Positions 57,852-64,000 of a stretch of DNA of 64,000 nucleotides are shown piece by piece. Under the pieces are notes generated by a model, which saw only the letters and a list, made by a program, of their open reading frames with translations, ran no database searches and was not told the DNA's origin. Within the stretch, counting starts at the first letter, position 1, and each line of letters begins with the position of its first letter. The stretch lies in the NCBI GenBank assembly GCA_045543655.1, contig JAZPXN010000077.1, positions 6,656 to 70,655 of the forward strand, read 5' to 3'. The position numbers and the translations under genes were made by a program. The DNA is from RGIG995 sp045543655. Its GTDB lineage: Bacteria > Bacillota > Clostridia > Oscillospirales > UBA644.

Positions 57852-59993
57852 TCACATATTCAGCACCGGAATCTCGGGGACGGGCGCGTCTTCTTTGTAT
57901 TTGTAATGAAGATCATAAGAATTGACGCCGCACCGCTCCGACTCCAGAATCAGCCGGAAGCTTTCCACGCCCCGGATTCTGGGAAGGACGTACTGGACGA
58001 TATGTCCCCGTTTATTGGCGTTTTTCTCACAGCGGTCGATCTTCCAATCCAGTATTTTCACCAGATTTCCGCCGATCTCCACCGAAACGGAGACCGTATC
58101 GTCGAGAATCTCCTCGTTGCCGTCGTTCAACAGCCACAGTTCCGAAGAAAAGACCTCGCCGCTCTCGTAGGAAAATTTGCCGAGCCGGGCAGACGGCAGG
58201 GTATTCCGCAAGGAATCCCGGACGGCGTAGTAAGCCTTTTTCGGATGAGCGGGATAACAGAGCAGGGAATTATTGGCCGCCGTTTTCCAGGGCTCGTTAT
58301 AGCACCAGTTGACGGCCATGGAGCAGTAAGGCTTCTGCCGTCTCGCTTCCTCAAAAATGGCCTTGTATCCTTCGCATTGCATCCATTCGGAATACCGCAC
58401 CAGATCCTCCAAAGAAGAGACCTTGCCGAAATAATCCTCAATGGTATCGATGCAGATCCACGTATCCCAAAAACACCAGGAATCAAAGGCGTGATGGGTT
58501 TTCCAGGTGCTTTCCCGTCGGGGCGGGAAGAACTGATCCTCGGGGATGAAGGTCTTCAGGTATTCCACGGGAGGCAGAGACGGCACGCCGAATTCCGTAT
58601 AGGCGGTATAATGGGCATTGTTGAACATCTGATAAACCTCCTGCCCGTTGTACCGGAAGAGGTAGCACCCGTGAGCCATGCCGGCCAGGGGGGAGGTAGC
58701 AAGGAAGGGGGTGTTTCGATCCAGGTCGTAGCAGACCTTGTTCAGAAGGCGCAGAGCGTGGTGCTGATCGGTCATCTTTGACCAACCGTTGAACAGCTCG
58801 TTCCCGCCGCACCACAGAACCACGCAGGGATGCTTCCGCAGATCGGTGACGATGGCGGAGGCTTCCTGCTCCAGGATCTCCAGATAGTGGGGGTCGTTGA
58901 AATAATCGTTGCAGGCCAGGGGGAACTCCTGCCAGACCATGATGCCGTATTCGTCGCACAGATCAAAGAAACTATCCTTCTGCACGCCGGAACCTCCCCA
59001 CATGCGGAAAAGGTTCATATTGGCCTCTTTGGCCAACCGGACCAGGGGAAGATAGGTATTTTCGTCAGAAACGCCGGGGAAGATTTCGGGCGAGACGAAG
59101 TTTGAGCCCTTGGCAAACACGTCCCGGCCGTTCAGACGGATCTGCACGGGGGGATTGCTGCGGGATTTGGGGAACCCGTGGGGCTCCGCCCAATGAAGAT
59201 CGTTCATTACCAGCTCCACCCGGCGAAATCCGATCCGCCCCCGCACCTCTTCGTCGGAGGAGGTGACCGTCCAGGTATACAGATTTGCATCCCCCTGGCC
59301 GTTGCACCACCAGAGCAGAGGATCGTTCACCGTGATCTTTCGGTCGCTGCCGGAAGAAACGCAGGTGCCGTCGGGCGCAAAAAGCCGGATCTCCGTCTCC
59401 CCTACGCAGGAAAAGTCGAAGCGGACGGTTCCCGTTTTTAAATCCTCGGAAAGATCGGCGGCGACCTTCACGTCTTTGATGCAATTCTTCTTCCGCACCG
59501 TAATCCCCGTATCGTTCCAGATGCCGGAGGGAATCACCCGGGGATGCCAATCCCATCCGTATCCCACCGGAGGCTTGACGCAATTGTCGGCCTGGGTGCG
59601 GCTGACCGGCGCCCCCGCCCGCTTGGGATGGGGGAAAATTTTGACCGACAGCCGATTCTCCGTCTCCTTCACCCGGTCGGTGATTTCGACGGAGAGAGAG
59701 GTATACAACCCCTCGTGACGGCAGAGAGACGCGCCGTTGAGGAAAATTTCGTATTCGTAATCAATGCCCTTCGTCTCAAAAAAGACGCTCTCGTCCGGCT
59801 GTCTTGCAACGTCGAAGGACGTGTGATAAAGCCAGGCGGCGTCTTCGATCTCGAGATATTTCAAGCAGTTATCGGCGTAATTGATATCGCCCCATTCCTT
59901 AAATCGGGCGTAGTCGTTCTGAATATTTCCGGGAACGGACGCGGGGAAAATTTCCTCCGATCCCTCCATTTGACCGAACCATTTCAATTTCAT
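57852..59993 (-). CDS. Glycoside hydrolase family 2, beta-mannosidase-like
   Basis: A 713-aa GH2 enzyme: N-terminal sugar-binding sandwich (WLYHTSFDV), immunoglobulin-like domain, TIM barrel with the acid/base motif CGGNELFNGWS, and the nucleophile region AYTEFGVPSLPPVEYL. The mannosidase-type layout includes LFRMWGGSGVQKDSFFDLCDEYGIMVWQEF. No signal peptide, so cytoplasmic. A GTG three codons upstream coincides with the SD; ATG 59993, eight bases after AGGAG, is preferred. First gene of the GH2-PRT-GH110-ABC-F operon. Confidence 0.85.
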   Translation of the reverse strand: MKLKWFGQMEGSEEIFPASVPGNIQNDYARFKEWGDINYADNCLKYLEIEDAAWLYHTSFDVARQPDESVFFETKGIDYEYEIFLNGASLCRHEGLYTSLSVEITDRVKETENRLSVKIFPHPKRAGAPVSRTQADNCVKPPVGYGWDWHPRVIPSGIWNDTGITVRKKNCIKDVKVAADLSEDLKTGTVRFDFSCVGETEIRLFAPDGTCVSSGSDRKITVNDPLLWWCNGQGDANLYTWTVTSSDEEVRGRIGFRRVELVMNDLHWAEPHGFPKSRSNPPVQIRLNGRDVFAKGSNFVSPEIFPGVSDENTYLPLVRLAKEANMNLFRMWGGSGVQKDSFFDLCDEYGIMVWQEFPLACNDYFNDPHYLEILEQEASAIVTDLRKHPCVVLWCGGNELFNGWSKMTDQHHALRLLNKVCYDLDRNTPFLATSPLAGMAHGCYLFRYNGQEVYQMFNNAHYTAYTEFGVPSLPPVEYLKTFIPEDQFFPPRRESTWKTHHAFDSWCFWDTWICIDTIEDYFGKVSSLEDLVRYSEWMQCEGYKAIFEEARRQKPYCSMAVNWCYNEPWKTAANNSLLCYPAHPKKAYYAVRDSLRNTLPSARLGKFSYESGEVFSSELWLLNDGNEEILDDTVSVSVEIGGNLVKILDWKIDRCEKNANKRGHIVQYVLPRIRGVESFRLILESERCGVNSYDLHYKYKEDAPVPEIPVLNM

Positions 59994-60023
59994 AAATTCC
60001 ACTCCTGTAAAGATGCTATCTTT

Positions 60024-60052
60024 ATCATATCATATTTCGGCGAAAAAATCAA
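60024..60052 (-). promoter_or_regulatory. Promoter of the GH2 operon
   Basis: TTGATT (60052-60047) and TATGAT (60029-60024), spacer 17, minus strand, 31 bases before the GH2 start. Confidence 0.68.
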
Positions 60053-60094
60053 CCCCATACGGGAATCCTGCCCCGGGCAAATCCGAAAAAATTG

Positions 60095-60910
60095 TTACTG
60101 CGGCCCGGTTCTTTTTCCTTCGGAGGGCAAGATCCCCCGGCAGCGCTTGAAGACTTTGGTGAAATACGAGAGATTTTCGAATCCGCACGCCGTCGCCGCT
60201 TCGCTTACCGTCGCCCCCGCCGCCAGTAACTCCGCCGCCCGGCCGCACCGGTAGGCGTTGATATAAGACACCGGCGTCTGTCCCGTAAAAGCCTTGAATT
60301 CCCGGCAAAGAGTATACTTATCCACGCAGACTGCCCGGGCAATGGCATCCAGGGAAAGCTTCCCGGCGTAATGCTCCCGGATATACTTCACCGCCCCCTT
60401 CACCGTTCCGAATCCCTTGCCCCCCGGAAGAGACTTCCCCGGAATCCCGTGATCCTCGCAAAGAGCGATCATGATCTGCAGAACGATGCCGTTGAGACGG
60501 GCGGCACGAAACGGGACGTCTGCCCCGGAAACGCTCTCCAGCTCCCGGAACAGCCCGGAAATCCGGCTGCTTCGGAAGGTCGGTGAGAATCGGATCCCCT
60601 CCGGATCGATGCCCATCTGCCGCCAGAAATCCGCCCGGATGATCAGGCAGGCGTAAACCAAACGGGTTTCGGTATCGGTATAATGGATTTCGTTGGGATT
60701 CACAGCGGCCAGATCTCCGACCCGAAAGGGAAACCGCGCCCCGTTGATCAGCACCGTACCCTCCCCTTCCAGGCAAAGCTGAATCTCCGGGTCCTCGTGC
60801 CAGTTCATCTCGGCGCTGCGCCGGTCGCGCGTCCGCTCCAGACGCCGGAAGAATACGAAGGGAAGCTCCGAAGGAAGTCCGGAATATTCTTCGTAGCGGG
60901 TTCCAATCAT
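60095..60910 (-). CDS. AraC-family transcriptional regulator
   Basis: A 271-aa AraC regulator: N-terminal cupin (EMNWHEDPEIQLCLEGEGTV, VNPNEIHYTDTE) and two C-terminal helix-turn-helix units (LSLDAIARAVCVDKYTLCREFKAFTG, TVSEAATACGFENLSYFTKVFKR). GGAGG lies six bases before ATG 60910; an earlier in-frame ATG at 60952 lacks an SD. It precedes the GH2 operon on the same strand and is the obvious candidate regulator of it, with the carbohydrate as effector. Confidence 0.88.
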   Translation of the reverse strand: MIGTRYEEYSGLPSELPFVFFRRLERTRDRRSAEMNWHEDPEIQLCLEGEGTVLINGARFPFRVGDLAAVNPNEIHYTDTETRLVYACLIIRADFWRQMGIDPEGIRFSPTFRSSRISGLFRELESVSGADVPFRAARLNGIVLQIMIALCEDHGIPGKSLPGGKGFGTVKGAVKYIREHYAGKLSLDAIARAVCVDKYTLCREFKAFTGQTPVSYINAYRCGRAAELLAAGATVSEAATACGFENLSYFTKVFKRCRGILPSEGKRTGPQ

Positions 60911-60961
60911 AGCAGTCCTCCATTTTTGCAAGATCGTGTTAAAAAATATCAAAATTATTCC

Positions 60962-60990
60962 TTTACACCGGGATAATTTTGCAATATAAT
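60962..60990 (+). promoter_or_regulatory. Promoter for the YgjV/propeller operon
   Basis: TTTACA (60962-60967) and a perfect TATAAT (60985-60990), spacer 17, 48 bases before the start of the membrane-protein gene and divergent from the AraC gene. Confidence 0.75.
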
Positions 60991-61038
60991 TATATCACAA
61001 AAGATTCCGTTTGTCAACGGACGAAGGGAGGGGCGCGG

Positions 61039-61545
61039 ATGGGGATTGCAGCGTGGATCTTCGGCGCAGGCGCCATGATCGCTCTGTTTCTGATCTACCA
61101 GCAAAAAACCCGGAAGGGAATGCTGACGGCAAAGCTGTCGGCCGACGTCTTTTGGGTGCTCCACTATTTCTGCCTCGGCGGGATTGCGGGGATGATCCCC
61201 AATTTCACGGGGATCTTTCGGGAATTGGTATTTTTGCAACGAAAGAATAAAAAATGGGCGGCAAGAATCCTATGGCCGATCTTTTTTATCTCCCTGAATC
61301 TGCTCCTGGGACTTCTGTCCTTTTCCTCCCCCTTCGACCTGCTCCCGCTCCTGGGCTCCGCCGCCGTCACCGCTGCCCTTTGGATCGACCGTCCCACGCT
61401 GACGAAGCTGACCTCCCTGCCCGTTTCTGCGGCCTTTCTCGTCTACGATATCCACGTAGGATCCCAGATCGGCATCGTCAACGAAGCCCTGTCCATGCTT
61501 TCCATTTTCATCTTCTTTTTCAAAACGTGGAGGACAAAAAAATGA
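61039..61545 (+). CDS. YgjV-like inner membrane protein
   Basis: A 168-aa integral membrane protein with five to six predicted TM segments (for example AAWIFGAGAMIALFLIYQQ and ILWPIFFISLNLLLGLLSF) and the short loop QKTRKGMLTAKL, typical of the YgjV family. Function is not established; a transport or sensing role is possible. GGGAGG lies seven bases before ATG 61039. It overlaps the next gene by ATGA, so the two products may cooperate. Confidence 0.8.
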   Translation: MGIAAWIFGAGAMIALFLIYQQKTRKGMLTAKLSADVFWVLHYFCLGGIAGMIPNFTGIFRELVFLQRKNKKWAARILWPIFFISLNLLLGLLSFSSPFDLLPLLGSAAVTAALWIDRPTLTKLTSLPVSAAFLVYDIHVGSQIGIVNEALSMLSIFIFFFKTWRTKK

Positions 61546-62717
61546 AACCCGTATTCACCCCCGACGCCGTCACCGACAGAGAACTGATCTACACCCCCGG
61601 CGCTCCCATCACCGCCCCCGCAAAATTGATCTCCGCCGCCGTCAGCGAAGAGGCGCGGACCAAAGGCAAGGCCTTTGCCCGGGAGATCACCCATCGGTTC
61701 GTAGCGGATTTTGAGCGGCCGGAAGACCGGATGGTGCACGTCACCACCTTTACCGTCATCGACGGAACGGTCTATATGACCTATTACGCAAACGTCCACG
61801 ATCCCGCGGAGGATCCCACGAAGCAGACCGCCCGGCTGGCCTACGCTCCCGTGGAAGATCCGGCAGACAAAACGGTTCTCGATCTGCAGACCGCCGGGGA
61901 CGCGGTAGACGGCAGGATTGTCGAAATGGTCTACGACACCATCCTGATGCAAAAGAGTGAGGACGAGCTTCTGGTGCTTTGGACGGCCCGGACGGAGGGG
62001 AACTATTACCGCTTTTACCGCCCCTTTTATCCCAAAACCAAGTCCTTCGGTCCCCTGGGCGTGAACCGCTTCAAGGTGGGAGACACGGTCAACGATTTCT
62101 CCGCTACGGGCATCCGCAGCGCCTTGGCGGCGGCGGGCGTCCCCTGCAAAAAAATGTATTCCGACATCGGTATTATGCAAAAGCTTTCCGCACGGACGGA
62201 GAACGGCGAGACCTGGTATTATTCCGGCGCCTACAGCGGAGATTTCACCTGCGTCATCAAAAGCCGGGATCTGATCACCTGGGAATACGTTTCTCAGCCC
62301 GATTTTATCAACGATTCCAAATGGGAGAACGCCACCTACGTTCTCGGGGATAAGGTTTACTATTTCGTGCGCCAACAAAACGACAATCCCTGCGGATTCC
62401 TCACCGCCTACGATATTCCCACCGGAGCGTGGGCACCGCCGGTGGAGGTGGAGGACTGTCAGTCCCGGGGAGACTTTCTTTATTACGACGGAAACCTCTA
62501 TCTCTTTCACGCCCCCATCGACCGGAATCACATCGGAATTCTGAAAATCGGCACGGAGGATCTGACCGAAAGCGAAGTGATCCTGCAAGCCGAAATGGAC
62601 ACCGGGTGCTTCTATCCCTTCGTGCAGTATTATCGAAACGGCGGATTGGCCATGTCCTATACGGTAGACCGCAGGCACGTGCGGCTGGCGGAATTTGATC
62701 TGGCAAAATACCTCTGA
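61542..62717 (+). CDS. Beta-propeller glycosidase-like protein
   Basis: A 391-aa cytoplasmic protein that looks like a five- or six-bladed beta-propeller of the GH32/43/33/130 type (TTFTVIDGTVYMTYYANVHD, DELLVLWTARTEGNYYRF, WYYSGAYSGDFTCVIKSRDLITWEYV, GDFLYYDGNLYLFHAP). The "rSRDLITWE" strand is typical of GH43/GH32 and related folds. No family could be fixed, and the catalytic residues were not identified. It is translationally coupled to the YgjV-like gene, with GGAGG eight bases before the ATG, and followed by a terminator. Confidence 0.6.
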   Translation: MKPVFTPDAVTDRELIYTPGAPITAPAKLISAAVSEEARTKGKAFAREITHRFVADFERPEDRMVHVTTFTVIDGTVYMTYYANVHDPAEDPTKQTARLAYAPVEDPADKTVLDLQTAGDAVDGRIVEMVYDTILMQKSEDELLVLWTARTEGNYYRFYRPFYPKTKSFGPLGVNRFKVGDTVNDFSATGIRSALAAAGVPCKKMYSDIGIMQKLSARTENGETWYYSGAYSGDFTCVIKSRDLITWEYVSQPDFINDSKWENATYVLGDKVYYFVRQQNDNPCGFLTAYDIPTGAWAPPVEVEDCQSRGDFLYYDGNLYLFHAPIDRNHIGILKIGTEDLTESEVILQAEMDTGCFYPFVQYYRNGGLAMSYTVDRRHVRLAEFDLAKYL

Positions 62718-62725
62718 TTCTTCCG

Positions 62726-62754
62726 ACGGTCTCCCCTTCCGGGAGACCGTTTTT
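62726..62754 (+). terminator. Intrinsic terminator after the propeller gene
   Basis: ACGGTCTCCC and GGGAGACCGT (62726-62735, 62741-62750), five-base loop, then TTTTTCC-like tract. Confidence 0.85.
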
Positions 62755-62827
62755 CCTTCTGCGGGAGGCCAATTCCCTTTAAATTCCGAAAATTTTGTTA
62801 AAAGCCCGTCCACTTTGCAAAAAACCC

Positions 62828-62856
62828 TTGCAAAAGGGGAAAAAATATATTATAAT
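62828..62856 (+). promoter_or_regulatory. Promoter of the NifU-like/GGGtGRT operon
   Basis: TTGCAA (62828-62833) and a perfect TATAAT (62851-62856), spacer 17, 50 bases before the first ATG. Confidence 0.8.
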
Positions 62857-62906
62857 AATATGGTTGAAAATCATATTCCGGATTTTTTTGAAAGGAGTTA
62901 CACAAT

Positions 62907-63599
62907 ATGATCTATTCTCACGAAGTTGAAAACATGTGTATCGTCGCCAAGGGTCCGCACCACGGTCCCGCTCCGATCCCCGAAGAAGGGAAATGGATTC
63001 AGGCGAAAGAGGTCAAGGACATTTCTGCCCTGACCCACGGTATCGGCTGGTGCGCTCCCCAGCAGGGCACCTGCAAGCTGACCCTGAACGTCAAGGAGGG
63101 TATCATCGAGGAAGCACTCGTTGAAACCATCGGCTGCTCCGGCATGACCCACTCTGCCGCCATGGCCGCCGAAATTCTCCCCGGCAAGACCATTCTCGAG
63201 GCGCTGAACACCGACCTTGTGTGCGACGCCATCAACACCGCCATGCGGGAGCTGTTCCTGCAGATCGTTTACGGCCGCTCTCAGTCCGCTTTCTCCGAAG
63301 ACGGACTTCCCATCGGCGCCGGCATGGAAGACCTCGGTAAGGGCGCCCGCTCTCAGGTCGGTACCATGTACAGCACCAAGGCGAAGGGCGTTCGCTATCT
63401 GGAAATGGCCGAAGGCTACGTCACCCGGATGGCTCTCGACGCTGACGACCAGGTGATCGGCTACGAATTCGTTTCCCTCGGCAAGATGACCGACTTCATC
63501 AAGAAGGGCGACGATCCCACCACCGCTTACAACAAGGCTATGGGCACTTACGGCCGTTTCGACGGTGCCGTCAAGTATATTGACCCCCGTAAAGAATAA
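62907..63599 (+). CDS. NifU-like iron-sulfur cluster scaffold family protein
   Basis: A 230-aa protein whose central part resembles IscU/NifU N-domains: KLTLNVKEGIIEEALVETIGCSGMTHSAAMAAEILPG with a conserved Cys in GCSG and another in GWCAPQQGTCKL. It lacks the complete three-Cys IscU set in the usual spacing, so it may be a specialised scaffold. Such proteins are found beside the GGGtGRT family in anaerobic Firmicutes, as here. GAAAGGAG precedes the ATG. Fe-S biogenesis or repair role inferred. Confidence 0.85.
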   Translation: MIYSHEVENMCIVAKGPHHGPAPIPEEGKWIQAKEVKDISALTHGIGWCAPQQGTCKLTLNVKEGIIEEALVETIGCSGMTHSAAMAAEILPGKTILEALNTDLVCDAINTAMRELFLQIVYGRSQSAFSEDGLPIGAGMEDLGKGARSQVGTMYSTKAKGVRYLEMAEGYVTRMALDADDQVIGYEFVSLGKMTDFIKKGDDPTTAYNKAMGTYGRFDGAVKYIDPRKE

Positions 63600-63616
63600 T
63601 ATAGGAGGAACGAAAG

Positions 63617-64000
63617 ATGGCTCTGTTTGAAAGTTACGAAAGACGCGTTGACAAAATCAACGAGGTCCTGAAAGAATACGGCATCTCCTCCATCGAGGAA
63701 TGCAAAAAGATCACCATGGATCTGGGCATCGACTGCGACAAGATCGTCCGCGAAACCCAGCCCATCTGCTTCGAAAACGCCGTTTGGGCCTACACCGTAG
63801 GCGCTGCGATCGCCATTAAGAAGGGCTGCAAGAAGGCCTCCGACGCCGCCGCCGCCATCGGCATCGGCCTGCAGGCGTTCTGCATTCCCGGCTCCCTGGC
63901 CGAAAACCGTCAGGTCGGTCTCGGCCACGGCAACCTGGGCTCCATGCTTCTTTCCGAAGACACCGATTGCTTCTGCTTCCTGGCCGGCCACCAATCCTTC
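63617..64000 (+). CDS. GGGtGRT family protein (partial, cut by window end)
   Basis: The first 128 codons of a gene running off the window. It begins MALFESYERRVDKINEVLKE and continues with GISSIEECKKITMDLGIDC and AVWAYTVGAAIAIKKGCKKASDAAAAIGIGLQAFCIPGS, features of the GGGtGRT family, conserved in anaerobes and consistently next to the NifU-like gene. AGGAGG lies eight bases before the ATG. Function unproven; the gene pair suggests metal-cluster metabolism. Confidence 0.88.
   Translation, partial: MALFESYERRVDKINEVLKEYGISSIEECKKITMDLGIDCDKIVRETQPICFENAVWAYTVGAAIAIKKGCKKASDAAAAIGIGLQAFCIPGSLAENRQVGLGHGNLGSMLLSEDTDCFCFLAGHQSF

Noticed and set aside
1..64000. CRISPR arrays, rRNA or tRNA genes.
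   Set aside because: No regularly spaced direct repeats and no rRNA or tRNA-like conserved segments were recognised by eye; a tRNAscan and CRISPR finder run would settle it.

Overview
The window reads as chromosomal DNA of an anaerobic, Gram-positive Clostridia-type gut bacterium. The evidence is near-consensus sigma-A promoters with 17-bp spacers, AGGAGG-type ribosome binding sites, intrinsic terminators, SipW-type signal peptidases with TasA/CalY-like substrates, an indolepyruvate:ferredoxin oxidoreductase, corrinoid methyltransferases with a RACo-like activator, and a NifU-like/GGGtGRT gene pair. No rRNA, tRNA, CRISPR array or classical prophage was seen. The exact genus cannot be told from this sequence alone.

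Layout. 43-11448 (minus): a corrinoid methyl-transfer locus with seven divergent uroporphyrinogen-decarboxylase/MtaA-family proteins, a corrinoid-binding protein whose frame is continuous with an AraC regulator, a RACo-like ATP-dependent reactivator and a DUF2284 protein. 11583-23283: a GH116-like glycosidase with its LacI regulator, two tandem beta-propeller-like lipoproteins behind a metallophosphoesterase, a GH106-like rhamnosidase, a HEPN-like/RSH alarmone-hydrolase-like protein, and an AraC regulator. 23425-28134 (plus): an amino-sugar operon (two Gfo/Idh dehydrogenases, TIM-barrel isomerase, NagB-like, NagA) divergent from that AraC gene. 28477-34236 (plus): arylpyruvate or 2-oxoacid oxidation (acyl-CoA ligase, IorA, IorB, PaaK-like ligase, ACT protein). 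34332-39688 (minus): a second sugar operon (PIG-L deacetylase, NagB-like, PfkB kinase, class II aldolase, isomerase, Gfo/Idh). Then a ferredoxin-type aldo/keto reductase.

40985-49028 (minus) is the most distinctive region: two SipW-type signal peptidases followed by seven secreted proteins. Six carry SipW-type signals ending in A-[WYF]-[FY]-[TS], one of them fused to a long beta-helix, and one has a sortase-like NPNTA tail. Immediately upstream, a lone tyrosine recombinase is enclosed by two identical 28-bp inverted repeats (49357-49384 and 50808-50835). A strong outward promoter lies just inside the right repeat, and the left repeat forms the core of a terminator. Recombination at the repeats would turn the promoter toward the sip/TasA-like operon and remove the outer GC arm of that terminator. 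I propose a phase-variable switch for an extracellular fibre or matrix locus.

51043-64000: a second metallophosphoesterase, a GNAT, an esterase, a Cys-rich miniprotein, an ABC-F ATPase, a glycan operon (GH2, phosphoribosyltransferase, GH110-like beta-helix), an AraC regulator, a YgjV-like membrane protein with a beta-propeller glycosidase-like protein, and the NifU-like/GGGtGRT pair cut by the window end. The glycosidases have no signal peptides and no solute transporter was recognised, so the sugar operons appear to process imported oligosaccharides inside the cell.
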